From Streptomyces sp. P3 (GTDB lineage Bacteria; Actinomycetota; Actinomycetes; Streptomycetales; Streptomycetaceae), in contig JAFEKX020000001.1 of NCBI GenBank assembly GCA_016893485.2, positions 1,302,001-1,366,000 on the forward strand: a stretch of 64,000 nt of DNA, given 5' to 3'. Under the pieces are notes generated by a model. It worked only from the letters and a program-made list of their open reading frames with translations. It made no database searches and was not told the origin of the DNA. Position numbers and translations under genes: made by a program. This document shows positions 17,491 through 30,436 of the stretch, piece by piece. How positions within the stretch are numbered: position 1 is the stretch's first letter; every line of letters begins with the position of its first letter.

Positions 17491-18853
17491 CCGACGCCGA
17501 CATCGCCACCGACACGTCCGCGGGCACCTCTGCCGACGCCTCGGCCGACATCGACATCGACATCGAGGCGCTCAGGCAACGGGCGTTGACCACTCTTACC
17601 ACGGCCCGGGACCGCACCACGCTCCTCACGAGCTGCGTGGACGAGCCCGAACTCACCGCCCAGGTATCGCCGTTGATGTCCCCGCTGGTCTGGGACCTCG
17701 CACACATCGGCAACCAGGAGGAACTGTGGCTGCTGCGCGCCGTCGGCGGCCGGGACGCGATGCGCCCCGACATCGACGGCCTCTACGACGCGTTCGAGCA
17801 CCCGCGCCCGAGCGCCCCTCGCTGCCGCTGCTGCCGCCCGAGGAGGCGCGGCAGTACGCGGCCGAGGTGCGCGGCCGGGTGACGGACGTACTGAGAGCCA
17901 CGCCTTCCGCGGGACCCGGCTCACCGACATGGGCTTCGCCTTCGGGATGGTCGCCCAGCACGAACAGCAGCACGACGAAACGATGCTGATCACCCATCAG
18001 CTCCGCACCGGGCCACAGGCGTTGACGGCCCCGACCCGGAGCCGGTCCCGCTGTTCACGGGTCCGTCCGAAGTCCTCGTCCCCGGCGGCCCGTTCACGAT
18101 GGGCACCTCCACCGAGCCCTGGGCGCTGGACAACGAACGGCCCGCGCACCGGCGGGAGGTGGCCACCTTCCACATCGACACGACCCCGGTGACGAACGGC
18201 GCGTATCTGGCGTTCATCGAGGACGGCGGCTACGACGACCCGCGCTGGTGGACGACGGAGGGCTGGGCGCACATCCGCCGCAACTCCGTCACCGCGCCCG
18301 GGTTCTGGCGCCGGGAGGCGGGCCAGTGGCTGCGGCGCCGGTTCGGCGTCACGGAGGCCGTGCCACTCGACGAGCCGGTGGTGCACGTCTGCTGGTACGA
18401 GGCGGACGCCTACGCCCGCTGGGCCGGACGGCGGCTGCCGACCGAGGCCGAGTGGGAGAAGGCGGCCCGTCACGATCCGACGGCCGACCGCTCGATGCGC
18501 TACCCGTGGGGCGACGCCGACCCGGCACCCGAGCACGCCAACCTCGGACAGCGTCACCTGCGCCCGGCCCCCGCCGGAAGCTACCCGGCGGGTGAATCAC
18601 CGCTGGGCGTACGGCAGTTGATCGGCGACGTGTGGGAGTGGACGTCGAGCGACTTCCTGCCGTACCCGGGGTTCAGGGCGTTCCCGTACAAGGAGTACTC
18701 GGAGGTGTTCTTCGGGCCGGAGTACAAGGTGCTGCGGGGCGGTTCGTTCGCGGTGGACGAGGTGGCCTGCCGGGGCACGTTCCGCAACTGGGACTATCCG
18801 ATCCGGCGGCAGATCTTCTCCGGCTTCCGCACGGCCCGCTCGGGGCCGTCTGA
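17487..18853 (+). CDS. egtB: EgtB, hercynylcysteine sulfoxide synthase (frame-shifted)
   Basis: Non-haem iron enzyme joining hercynine and gamma-glutamylcysteine with O2. The N-terminal DinB-like domain has [12 protein letters not shown] and the iron-binding HEQQHDE at about 17957-17977. The C-terminal FGE-sulfatase domain includes [62 protein letters not shown] and VLRGGSFAV. Breaks are near 17815, 17905, 18055 and 18845, the last restoring the stop that overlaps the egtC ATG (TGATG). Corrected size is about 456 residues. Confidence 0.93.
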
Positions 18854-19589
18854 TGTGCCGCCACCTGGCGTATCTGGGACCCGAGGAGCCGCTGGGCCGG
18901 CTCCTCGTGGACCCGGAGCACAGCCTGTACCGGCAGTCCTGGGAGCCCCGGCGGCAGCGGCACGGCACGGTCAACGCCGATGGTTTCGGGGTGGGTTGGT
19001 ACGCCGAGGGCGACCCGGTGCCGGGCCGCTACCGACGCGCCGTGCCCATCTGGGGCGACCAGTCCTTCGCCGACCTGGCCCGCGTGGTCCGCTCCGGGGC
19101 GCTGCTGGCCGCCGTACGGGACGCGACGTTCGCGGGTGCGGACGGAGAGGCCGCGGCGGCGCCGTTCGCCGCGGGCCCCTGGCTGTTCAGCCACAACGGG
19201 GCGGTCACCGGCTGGCCGCAGACTCTGGCGGCGTCGGCCCAACGCATGCCGCCGGTCGACCTGTTGTCCATGGAGGCACGCTGCGACTCGGCGTTCGTCT
19301 GGGCGCTGGTCCTCGGCCGGCTCCGGGCGGGCGACGAGATCGGCCAGGCGCTGGCCGACACGGTGACGGAGGTCGCCCACGCGGCCCCCGGCTCCCGCCT
19401 CAACCTCCTTCTCACCGACGGCGAGACGATCGCCGCCACCGCCTGGGGCGACACCCTCTGGTACCTCTCGGAGCCCGGCCACCGCACGGTCGTGGCCTCC
19501 GAGCCCTACGACGACGACCCGCACTGGCAGGAGGCCCCGACCGCACTCTGCTCACCGCGACCCGCACCGAGGTCCTCCTCACCCCCTGA
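18853..19589 (+). CDS. egtC: EgtC, class II glutamine-amidotransferase-type gamma-glutamyl hydrolase (frame-shifted at end)
   Basis: Removes glutamate from the gamma-glutamyl hercynylcysteine sulfoxide. Met-Cys2-Arg-His-Leu gives the N-terminal nucleophile Cys after Met removal. [30 protein letters not shown] and [13 protein letters not shown] are the Ntn-hydrolase core. A missing C near 19537 separates the last 17 residues. About 245 residues, as expected. It starts inside the egtB stop. Confidence 0.92.
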
Positions 19590-19620
19590 AAGACCTCGCA
19601 CCACCGAAGGAGCCCCGTAC

Positions 19621-20581
19621 GTGAGCCCGTTCCTTCTCACCCGCACCCTGCCCGAGGACGCCACCGACGCGGCGCTGCGCGCCGACGTCCTGGCGGGCCT
19701 CACCAGCACCCCGAAGACCCTCCCGCCGAAGTGGTTCTACGACGCCCACGGCAGCGAACTCTTCGAGCAGATCACCGAGTTGCCCGAGTACTACCCCCGC
19801 GCGCCGAGCGGGAGATCCTCGTCGACCGCGCGGCCGAGATCGCCGCGGCGACCGGCGCCCGCACACTCGTCGAGCTGGGCTCCGGCTCCTCGGACAAGAC
19901 CCGCCATCTGCTGGACGCGTTCACCGGCCTGGCCGTGTACGTCCCGGTCGACGTCAGCGAGAGCGCGCTCACGCAGGCCGGGCACGCCCTCATCGAGGAG
20001 CGACCGGGGCTCGACGTGCACGCCCTGATCGCCGACTTCACCGGCGACCTCACCCTGCCGGAGACCCCGGGTCCGCGCCTGCTGGCGTTCCTCGGCGGCA
20101 CGATCGGCAACCTGCTCCCGGCGGAACGCGCCACGTTCTTCGCCGGGCTCCGCTCGCTCCTCTCCCCGGCGACGCGCTGCTCCTCGGCACGGACCTGGTC
20201 AAGGACGAGGGCGTCCTGGTCAGGGCGTACGACGACGCGGCCGGGGTGACGGCCGCGTTCAACAAGAACGTCCTGACCGTCGTCGACCGCGAACTCGGCG
20301 CCGACTTCGACGCCGACGCCTTCGACCACGTAGCCCTCTGGGACGGCGACCACGAGTGGATCGAGATGCGGCTGCGGTCCCGCACGGACCAGACCGTGAA
20401 GATCCCCGCGCTCGATCTCGCCGTCGAGTTCACGGCGGGCGAGGAACTCCGCACCGAGATCTCCGCGAAGTTCCGCAAGGAGGGCGTACGGTCCGAACTG
20501 GCCGCCACCGGGCTGGAGTTGACCCACTGGTGGACCGACCGTGAGGGACGCTTCGCGCTGTCACTGAGCGTGGTGCGCTGA
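19621..20581 (+). CDS. egtD: EgtD, histidine N-alpha-trimethyltransferase (frame-shifted)
   Basis: First enzyme of the pathway, making hercynine from histidine and three SAM. Blocks visible: [97 protein letters not shown] and [20 protein letters not shown]. Missing bases near 19800 and 20170. About 320 residues, the usual size. GTG 19621 is 31 bp after the egtC stop, so the four genes form one operon. No EgtE lyase gene is present in the window. Confidence 0.94.
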
Positions 20582-20674
20582 CGTCGGGTGACGGGCCGTC
20601 TCGCGCACCGCCGCGCTGTGGGGCACGGTGGAGTGACGCGTGACGCGCCCGTCACGGCCGAGAGGAGCACCCGC

Positions 20675-20890
20675 ATGTCCAACCACACGTACCGGGTCAC
20701 CGAGATCGTCGGCACGTCTCACGAGGGCATCGACCAGGCCATCCGCAACGGCGTCGCCCGCGCCGCGCAGACCCTCCGCAGCCTCGACTGGTTCGAGGTG
20801 ACCCAGGTCAGGGGCCAGATCGAGAACGGCCAGATCGAGCACTTCCAGGTCGGCCTGAAGGTCGGCTTCCGTATCGAGGACGAGGACTGA
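20675..20890 (+). CDS. Dodecin-family flavin-binding protein
   Basis: Intact 71-residue protein: TYRVTEIVGTSHEGIDQAIR, ARAAQTLRSLDWFEVTQVRG, QVGLKVGFRIED. Dodecins form hollow dodecamers that store flavins or CoA; the conserved Trp (LDWFEV) stacks on the isoalloxazine. ATG follows GAGAGGAG. It stands 90 bp after egtD and is probably transcribed separately. Confidence 0.92.
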   Translation: MSNHTYRVTEIVGTSHEGIDQAIRNGVARAAQTLRSLDWFEVTQVRGQIENGQIEHFQVGLKVGFRIEDED

Positions 20891-20912
20891 CCGTCGCAGG
20901 CGAGGTCCGACG

Positions 20913-20929
20913 GCCGTAGCGGCTACGGC
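20913..20929. terminator. Short hairpin between convergent dodecin and HAD genes
   Basis: GCCGTAG (20913-20919) and CTACGGC (20923-20929) pair around a 3-nt loop in the 41 bp between the two convergent stops. It is small and lacks a T-tract; position is the main argument for a bidirectional terminator. Confidence 0.45.
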
Positions 20930-20931
20930 TC

Positions 20932-21423
20932 TCAGGTCCGGCCCTCCCCCTCCTGTGCCGCCTCCAGCGCGGCGGAGGGGGAGGTCCAGCGGGCCCGTAC
21001 GACCCTGAACCCGGCCCGTTCGGCGTCGTCGCAGACCAGCTCGTCGTCGTCCACGAGGACCCGGATCTCGCGGTCGCGGGCGAGCTGCCCGAGTTTCTCC
21101 AGCTTGGTGCGCCGGGCGGGCCTGCGGTCGTCGTTGCGGCGCATGAGGACCCGGCCCTCGGGCAGGCCCTGCGCGGCGAGCCAGGCGAGCGTGTCGCGGC
21201 GGCAGCGTTCGGGGCGCCCGGTGAGGTAGACGATCTCGCACTCCTGGGCCTGCTCCAGCGCGAGGGCGACGCCCTCCACGAGCGGCGGATCCTGCGGCGC
21301 GGCCCCGAAGAAGCCGTCCCAGTCGCGCGGCTTGAGCTCAAGGAACCGTTGCCGGTGTGCCGTGTCGGCGAGAGTGTTGTCGAGGTCGAACACGGCCAGC
21401 GGGCGCTTGTTGTCAGCAGTCAC
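20932..21423 (-). CDS. HAD-superfamily phosphatase
   Basis: Intact 163-residue protein. AVFDLDNTLADT is the nucleophile motif DxDxT, IVYLTGRPERCR contains motif II Thr, and KLEKLGQLARDREIRVLVDDDEL gives motif III Lys and motif IV acidic residues. It resembles the small phosphatase domains related to polynucleotide 3'-phosphatases and acid phosphatases. Substrate is unknown. Confidence 0.8.
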   Translation of the reverse strand: MTADNKRPLAVFDLDNTLADTAHRQRFLELKPRDWDGFFGAAPQDPPLVEGVALALEQAQECEIVYLTGRPERCRRDTLAWLAAQGLPEGRVLMRRNDDRRPARRTKLEKLGQLARDREIRVLVDDDELVCDDAERAGFRVVRARWTSPSAALEAAQEGEGRT

Positions 21424-21483
21424 CCGCCCACCCTAGACAGCCCGACCCGGCACCCCGGCCGCGCCCGCGAGCGGCCTGGCCTC

Positions 21484-21915
21484 ATGCTTCTCGCATGTCC
21501 CCGCGATTCCCGCCCCCGTACGTTCCTGATCGGCGCCGCACGGGAGCGGCCCTGCACCCTGGTCGTGTGCCGGGGCTGCTGCTGCGGCGACCCGCGCAAA
21601 CACCCCGGCACGGACCACGCCTGGCAGCTGGAACGGCTGCGGTCGGGCGCCGCCGAGCACGGTTTCGCGGTCCGTACGACGGACTGCCTGGGCCCCTGCG
21701 ACCAGGCCAACGTGATCGTCGTCCAGCCGTCGGCCGCGGGGCGCCGGGCGGGCGGCCGGCCGACCTGGGTCGGCTTCGCGATGGACGACGACTGCACGGA
21801 GGAAGTGCTGGAGTGGGCCGCGGCGGGTGGACCCGGAATCGCCGCGCCGCCCGTCACGCTGGAGATGCAGTTCATCGACCCACCGCGGGAGGGACGGGTC
21901 CGGTCGCGGCGGTGA
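21484..21915 (+). CDS. Thioredoxin-like [2Fe-2S] ferredoxin domain protein
   Basis: Intact 143-residue protein. CTLVVCRGCCCGDPRK and, about 35 residues later, TTDCLGPCDQANVIVV supply the Cys ligands of the thioredoxin-like 2Fe-2S ferredoxin fold; the core is followed by an acidic C-terminus. A redox role is likely but the partner is unknown. ATG 21484 is the start nearest the domain; no clear ribosome site was seen. The next gene, an LLM oxidoreductase, begins 78 bp later on the same strand. Confidence 0.75.
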   Translation: MLLACPRDSRPRTFLIGAARERPCTLVVCRGCCCGDPRKHPGTDHAWQLERLRSGAAEHGFAVRTTDCLGPCDQANVIVVQPSAAGRRAGGRPTWVGFAMDDDCTEEVLEWAAAGGPGIAAPPVTLEMQFIDPPREGRVRSRR

Positions 21916-21992
21916 GGGACCTGAGCGCGGGCCGCTGCGCCCCGGGACTGACCGGCGCGGGAATGCCGACGCCTCCCGGTGTTGAACCAGAC

Positions 21993-22986
21993 GTGAGTTC
22001 AGTGATCGCCACGACCCCCTTCTCCGTCCTCGACCGGTCCCGCACCCGCGAGGGGCACCCGGCCGCCGAGGCGCTGCGTGACACCGTGCGGTTCGCGCGG
22101 GAGATCGAGGAGCTTGGCTATCACCGCTTCTGGGTGTCGGAGCACCATGGTGTGCCCGGGGTCGCGGGCTCCGCGCCGACCGTCCTGGCCGCCGCCGTCG
22201 CCTCGGCCACCCGGAGCATCCGGGTCGGGACGGGCGGGGTGATGCTGCCCAATCACCAACCCCTGGTCGTGGCCGAGCAGTTCGGGGTCCTCGAGTCGCT
22301 GTTCCCCGGCCGGATCGACATGGGCCTCGGCCGCTCGGTCGGCTTCACCACCGGCGTGCGCAAGGCGCTGGGCCGCGACAAGGACGACGCCGACGACTTC
22401 GCCGGACAACTCGACGAACTCCTCGGCTGGTTCCGCGGCACGTCACCGACCGGCGCGCACGCACGCCCTCCGAGGGCCTGAGCGTCCCGCCGTTCGTGCT
22501 CGCGATGGGCGAGGGCGCCGACATCGCGGCCCGCGCCGGTCTCCCGATGGTCGTCGGCGACCTCCGCAACCGGGAGAAGATGCAACGCGGCATCGACCAC
22601 TACCGGGCCGCCTTCCGCCCGTCCCCTGGGCCTCGGAACCGTATGTCGTCATCTCGGGGACGATCGCCGTGGCCGCTACTCCCGAGGCGGCACGGCAGTT
22701 GCTCGTCCCGGAGGCGTGGTCGATGGCGTACTCGCGCACCCACGGCACCTTCCCGCCGCTCCCGCCCGCCGAGCGCGTGGAGCGACTGCCCATGACCGAC
22801 AAGGAGTTCGGCTTCTACGAGGCCGGGCTCAGCGGCCAGCTCGCGGGCACCGAGGAACAGGTGGCCCACGAGCTGGAGACGGTGCTGAAGGAGACGGCGG
22901 CCGACGAGGTGCTGGTCACCACCAGCACCTACGACCGCGAAGCCCTGCTGGACTCCTACCGACGGCTCGCCTCGCTCAGGGCGTGA
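21993..22986 (+). CDS. LLM-class flavin-dependent oxidoreductase (frame-shifted)
   Basis: Luciferase-like family protein: PFSVLDRSRTREG, ELGYHRFWVSEHHG, RVGTGGVMLPNHQPLVVAEQFG, FPGRIDMGLGRS. Missing bases near 22450 and 22620 interrupt it; the rest reads LSVPPFVLAMGEGADIAARAG and ends with ADEVLVTTSTYDREALLDSY. Corrected length is about 331 residues. GTG 21993 is chosen because preceding residues appear unconserved; ATG 21963 is in frame. It is a distant paralogue of the cluster enzyme at 4563-5637 and is a common housekeeping-type gene in streptomycetes. It overlaps the convergent alcohol dehydrogenase by 11 bp. Confidence 0.88.
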
Positions 22987-23998
22987 GCACCATCCGGAAG
23001 CGCGCGGCGCCGGACAGCATCCGCTCGTAGGCCTCGCCCGCCTGCTCCAGGGGGACGGTCTCCACCATCGGCCGGATGTTGTGCAGGGCGCTGAAGGCCA
23101 GCGTGTCCTGCACGTCCTGCGAGGTGCCGGACGGATGACCCCGAACGACCTTGGCGCTCATGAGCAGTTGGAGCGGGCTGATCCCCAACGGCGCGGTGTC
23201 CGCCCCGACGACGACCAGTTCGCCACGGGGCCGCAGCCCCTCCACGGTCGCCGTGGCGGCATCCGCGTTGCCCGCCGTGGCCAGCACGACCTTGGCGCCG
23301 CCGAGGGCCTGGAGCGCCTCGGAGACCTCGGTGTCGGCGGTGCTGTCGACGTAGTGGTGCGCGCCCAACTGCTTGGCGAAGTCGGCCTTTTCGGGGCCTC
23401 GCGCGATGGCCACGGTCTCGAATCCCATCGCGGCCGCGTACTGCACGCCCAGGTGACCGAGGCCGCCCAGTCCGAGGACGGCCACCAGGTCGCCCGGTTT
23501 CGCGGAGCTGCGGCGCAGGCCGTTGAAGGTGGTCACGCCCGCGCAGCCCATGGGTGCGGCGGCGCTGGCCGAGAGGCTGTCGGGGATGCGGGCGAGCGCG
23601 TCGACCGGGGCCACGGTCATCTCAGCGAAGCCGCCGTCGTAGGCCCAGCCGGGGACCTTGAGGTTCTCGCAGACGATGAAGTCGCCCTGCCTGCACGGGG
23701 TGCAGTGGCCGCAGCTGCCGCCGAACCAGCCGACGGAGACCCGGTCGCCGATCCGCCAGCCGGTGTCCGAGGCGCCCTCGCCGAGCGCGTCGATGTGTCC
23801 GGCGATCTCGTGCCCGGTGACGAGCGGGAAGCGCACGCTCGGTACTCCGGCGTTCACGAAGAAGGTGTCGCTGTGGCAGATCCCGCAGGCCTCCACGGCG
23901 ATCCGCACATGGCCCGGTCCCGGCTGCGGCACATCTCGCTCGACGATGGCGAACTCACCGCCGGCCGCGGCCACTTGCGCGGCTCGATACCTGCTCAT
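22976..23998 (-). CDS. Zinc-dependent alcohol dehydrogenase
   Basis: Intact 340-residue medium-chain dehydrogenase. Catalytic zinc ligands lie in CGICHSD and TGHEIAGH. Structural zinc Cys are in CGHCTPCRQGDFIVC. The NAD(P) Rossmann motif is LGLGGLGHLGVQYA. Substrate is unknown. ATG 23998 is the natural start. Confidence 0.92.
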   Translation of the reverse strand: MSRYRAAQVAAAGGEFAIVERDVPQPGPGHVRIAVEACGICHSDTFFVNAGVPSVRFPLVTGHEIAGHIDALGEGASDTGWRIGDRVSVGWFGGSCGHCTPCRQGDFIVCENLKVPGWAYDGGFAEMTVAPVDALARIPDSLSASAAAPMGCAGVTTFNGLRRSSAKPGDLVAVLGLGGLGHLGVQYAAAMGFETVAIARGPEKADFAKQLGAHHYVDSTADTEVSEALQALGGAKVVLATAGNADAATATVEGLRPRGELVVVGADTAPLGISPLQLLMSAKVVRGHPSGTSQDVQDTLAFSALHNIRPMVETVPLEQAGEAYERMLSGAARFRMVLTP

Positions 23999-24032
23999 AC
24001 GTGTCTCCCGATGGGGTGCGAACGCGGTCCGG

Positions 24033-26503
<2,471 letters not shown>

Positions 26504-26634
26504 GACGGACCTTCCGTGCGGCGACTGGGCGGCGACTGGCATCCGTTTCCTCAAACCTTGCACAGCGCGGACGCCCCCGCGACCCCGCAGGTCACCGGGC
26601 GGTGCCCGGCGGGGTCCCATAGACTCGACGGGTC

Positions 26635-28960
26635 ATGGACAACCCCCGCGATCCCTACGTCCGCGTCCGCGGCGCCCGCGAGCACAACCTCCAGGGCGTC
26701 GACGTCGACATCCCGCGGGACGTGTTGACCGTGTTCACAGGCGTCTCCGGCTCCGGAAAGTCGTCCCTGGCCTTCGGCACGATCTACGCGGAGGCCCAGC
26801 GCCGCTACTTCGAGTCGGTCGCGCCGTACGCCCGCCGTCTGATCCACCAGGTGGGCGCGCCGAAGGTCGGCGAGATCACCGGCCTCCCTCCGGCGGTCTC
26901 GCTCCAGCAGCGCCGCTCGACCCCCACCTCCCGTTCCTCGGTGGGCACGGTCACCAACCTCTCGAACTCGCTCCGGATGCTGTTCTCCCGCGCGGGCGAC
27001 TACCCGCCCGGCGCCGAACGCCTCGACTCGGACGCGTTCTCCCCAACACGGCGGCGGGCGCGTGCCCGGAGTGCCACGGCCTGGGCCGGGTCCACCGCAC
27101 CACCGAGGAGTCCCTCGTCCCCGACCCCTCCCTCTCGATCCGCGAGGGCGCCATCGCCGCGTGGCCGGGGCCTGGCAGGGCAAGAACCTCCGCGACATCC
27201 TCGACACCCTCGGCCACGACGTGGACGTGCCGTGGCGCGAACTCCCCGCCGACGAGCGGAAGTGGATCCTCTTCACGGACGAACAGCCGGTGGTGACGGT
27301 CCACCCCGTCCGGGACGCGGACCGCATCCAACGCCCGTACCAGGGCACGTACATGAGCGCCCACCGCTACGTCATGAAGACCTTCGCCGACACGAAGAGC
27401 CCGACCCTGCGGGCGAAAGCGGAACGCTTCCTGACCAGCACCCCCTGCCCCCTGTGCGGAGGCAGGCGACTCCGCGCCGAGTCCCTGGCGGTGACCATCG
27501 CGGGCCGCACGATCGCCGACCTGGCCGCACTCCCGCTGGCGGAGCTGGCAGGCACCCTGACCGGCACCTCGGAGGCGGCCCGCGTCCTCACCGAGGACCT
27601 CACCTCCCGCATCGCCCCGATCCTCGAACTGGGCCTCGGCTACCTCAGCCTGGACCGAGCGACCCCACCCTCTCGGCAGGCGAACTCCAACGCCTGCGCC
27701 TGGCAACCCAGTTGAGGTCCGGGCTCTTCGGAGTCGTCTACGTCTTGGACGAACCCTCCGCAGGCCTGCACCCGGCGGACACGAAGGCCCTGCTCACGGT
27801 CCTGGACCGTCTGAAGGCCACCGGCAACTCGGTGTTCGTGGTGGAGCACCACCTGGACGTGATGCGCGGCGCCGACTGGCTGGTGGACGTGGGCCCGCAG
27901 GCGGGCGAGCACGGCGGACGGGTGCTGTACAGCGGCCCGGTCGAAGGCCTGGCGGCGATAGGGGAATCAGCGACGGCCCGCTACCTCTTCGACCGCTCCC
28001 CACCCCGCCCCGCGAAGTCCGTTCACCGCGAGGCGAGTTGAAGGTGGGCCCGGTCACGCGGCACAACCTGCGCGACGTGACCGCCGAGTTCCCCCTCGGC
28101 GTGTTCACGGCGGTCACCGGCGTCTCGGGCTCGGGCAAGTCCACCCTGATCGGCGAGATCACCGAGGAACTGGCAGGCGTGGGCCGCCTGGTGTCGGTCG
28201 ATCAGAAACCGATCGGCCGCACCCCCGCTCGAACCTGGCGACGTACACCGGCCTCTTCGACGTCGTGCGCAAGGTCTTCGCCTCGACGGACGAGGCACGC
28301 CAACGGGGTTACGGCGTAGGGCGGTTCTCCTTCAACGTGGCGGGCGGGCGCTGCGAGACCTGCCAGGGCGAGGGCTTCGTCAGCGTGGAACTGCTCTTCC
28401 TCCCCAGCACCTACGCCCCCTGCCCGGACTGCGGCGGGGCCCGCTACAACCCGGAGACACTCCAAGTGACGTACCGGGGACGGAACATCGCGGACGTCCT
28501 CGACCTGACCGTGGAAAGCGCGGCGGAGTTCTTCGCGGACACCCCGGCCGTAACCCGCAGCCTGACCACACTCCTGGACGTGGGCCTCGGCTACCTCCAT
28601 CTCGGCCAGCCCGCCACCGAGTTGTCCGGCGGCGAGGCCCAACGGATCAAACTCGCCACCGAGTTGCAACGCGCTCACCGCACCCACACCCTCTACCTCC
28701 TCGACGAACCCACCACCGGCCTCCACCCCGCCGACGTGGAACTCCTCCTCCACCAACTCCACGGCCTGGTCGACGCCGGCCACACCGTGATCGTCGTCGA
28801 ACACGACATGGCGGTGGTGGCAGGCGCGGACTGGGTGATCGACATGGGCCCGGGTGGAGGAGAGAAGGGCGGACTCGTCGTGGCGGCAGGCACACCGGCA
28901 GAGGTGGCGGGGACCAAGGGAAGCACCACGGCCCCCTATCTGAAAAACGCGCTGAGCTAA
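26635..28960 (+). CDS. UvrA-like ABC ATPase, short UvrA2 type (frame-shifted)
   Basis: About 777 residues, clearly shorter than UvrA1 (about 950), suggesting loss of the UvrB-binding region. Two ABC modules: [20 protein letters not shown] and [14 protein letters not shown] (Walker A), [15 protein letters not shown] and [15 protein letters not shown] (signatures), [14 protein letters not shown] and [13 protein letters not shown] (Walker B). Zinc-finger Cys pairs are in [26 protein letters not shown] and CPDCGGARY. Five missing bases, near 27045, 27175, 27665, 28025 and 28230. Such paralogues occur near antibiotic genes and may act in damage tolerance; function here is unknown. TAGACT at 26619-26624 may be its -10 box, nine bases before ATG. 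Confidence 0.88.
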
Positions 28961-28966
28961 ACGCCC

Positions 28967-29022
28967 CTTGCTTTCGGGGGCGCGGGGAACTGCGCGACCA
29001 GCCCCCACGCACCCGCACCCGA
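28967..29022. repeat. Dispersed intergenic repeat, copy 1
   Basis: A GCCCC...GGGGGC hairpin is followed by GGGGAACTGCGCGACC and ACGCACCCGCACCCG. A close match occurs at 32222-32277. Both copies follow a gene end, here the UvrA-like stop. Families like this are widespread in Streptomyces intergenic DNA and often look like terminators. Confidence 0.65.
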
Positions 29023-29026
29023 CCAC

Positions 29027-30152
29027 CTACCTCAACAGCCCCACAACCAACTCCGGGGCAACCCATACGTGTCGTGAAGGTAGCGATACTCCTCATCACC
29101 CAACACCCCCGAAACTCAGGCCGGGACAACACCCCCGCCCCCGCTCGAGAAGCCGAGCGAACCGCCCCTCCTCCTCCAGCAAAACCCCCGCACAGAGCCC
29201 GAACCAACAAGCTCCCCCGGCAGGTCACCCAACGAACGAGACTCGTCACCCCGCCACAGAACGGTGAGCACCCGCCGAATCAACCGCCGCACCACATACC
29301 CCCGCCCGGTGTTGGCCGGCCGCACCCCTTCCCCGATGACGACGACACTCGACCGCAGATGATCACAGACGATCCGCAGGGACCGCTCGTCCAGATCCCA
29401 CAGCGTCGGCAGCACCCGCATCCACGGCTCGAACACCTCCGTCTCGTAGACCGACCGACGCCCCTGAAGAACGGACACCAGCCGCTCCAACCCCATCCCC
29501 GTGTCGACGTTGACCTGCCGCAACGGAACCAGCCCGCCGTCCTCGCCCCGCTCCAGCCGCATGTGCACGTGGTTCCAGATCTCCACCCACCGCGAGTCGG
29601 TCGTCGGGCGCCCCTCCGGCGGACCGTCCCCGGTCCAGTAGAAGATCTCCGAGTCGGGCCCACACGGCCCCACCGGCCCGTTGGACCACCAGTTCTCGTC
29701 CCGGGTCGACTCGACCGGCACACCCAACTCCCGCCAGGTGTCCAGCGATTCAAGGTCCGGGCCCACCTGCTCGTCGCCGCCGAAGACAGTGACGTACACC
29801 TTTTCGCTCGGGATGCCGAACCCGTCCCGCAGCAGCTCGTATCCCCAACGCAGGCTCTGCGGATGGCCGTAGTCGCCCAACGACCATGAGCCGAGCATGT
29901 CGAACACGGTGAGGTGGGTGAGGTCGCCGATCTCGTCGAGGTCGGTGGTCCGCAGACAGCGTTGGACGTTGACCAGGCGGCGGCCCTGTGGATGCGGGCG
30001 CCCCGGAGGTACGGCGTGAGCGGGTGCATGCCGGACGTGGTGAAGAGGACCGGGTCGGACGGCGGCGGCAGGAGCGAGCTTCCGGTGATCGGCTCGTGCC
30101 CGCGTTCGCGGTAGAAGTCGAGGAACGTACGGACGATGTCGTCGGTGTTCAT
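29027..30152 (-). CDS. Alanyl-tRNA-synthetase-related protein, catalytic domain only (frame-shifted)
   Basis: Class II synthetase core like AlaRS: DIVRTFLDFYRERGHE, ILFTTSGMHPL-type motif (VLFTTSGMHPLTPYL), NVQRCLRTTDLDEIG, HLTVFDMLGSWSLGDYG, EIWNHVHMRLERG, DTGMGLERLVSVLQG and RGYVVRRLIRRVL. After breaks near 29990, 29200 and 29050 it continues FARLLERGRGVLSRPEFRG and GDEEYRYLHDTYGLP, ending about residue 375. AlaRS is about 880 residues, so the editing and C-Ala domains are missing. It could aminoacylate something other than tRNA-Ala or be regulatory. ATG 30152 follows GAAGGAC. A possible leader peptide and hairpin lie upstream. Confidence 0.8.
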
Positions 30153-30228
30153 GGCTGTTATGTCCTTCGGGTCGGATGGGGACCGGAAGGGGCCGCGGGG
30201 CAGCGCGCGAAGGGACGGGAACGCGACA

Positions 30229-30255
30229 CCCGGCGGTCCGTTTCCGGCCGCCGGG
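30229..30255 (-). terminator. Hairpin between putative leader peptide and AlaRS-related gene
   Basis: CCCGGCGG (30229-30236) pairs with CCGCCGGG (30248-30255), extended by CCG/CGG after a one-base bulge. It lies 14 nt after the stop of the small frame at 30270-30338 and about 75 nt before the AlaRS-related start, where an attenuator would be. No alternative antiterminator fold was worked out. Confidence 0.4.
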
Positions 30256-30269
30256 AGAGGTCAGTGAGG

Positions 30270-30338
30270 TCAGGCGTCGGCAGCCGGCGAGCTGGTCGCT
30301 CGCGCGGTCGCGGTGCCGGTGTGCCTGATGATCCTCAT
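30270..30338 (-). CDS. Possible leaderless micro-ORF (22 residues) upstream of AlaRS-related gene
   Basis: ATG 30338 opens MRIIRHTGTATARATSSPAADA and stops at 30270. TAGCGT lies seven bases before the ATG, the layout of a leaderless actinomycete promoter; no ribosome site exists. Six Ala and five Thr occur in 22 residues. With the hairpin and synthetase-like gene downstream it could be a regulatory leader. The GC bias of the region makes chance frames common, so this is tentative. Confidence 0.35.
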   Translation of the reverse strand: MRIIRHTGTATARATSSPAADA

Positions 30339-30436
30339 GGAGGCAACGCTAACAGGACGCCTGCGGGCCGTCCTGCGGATTTTCACCGGGGTCTGCGCCA
30401 CCGACGCGCAGTGGTCCTGGTGCGGGGGCCGACCGG

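Noticed and set aside
26504..26634. HspR-binding HAIR element upstream of the ClpC-like gene
   Set aside because: I looked for CTTGAGT-N7-ACTCAAG and found only partial similarity.
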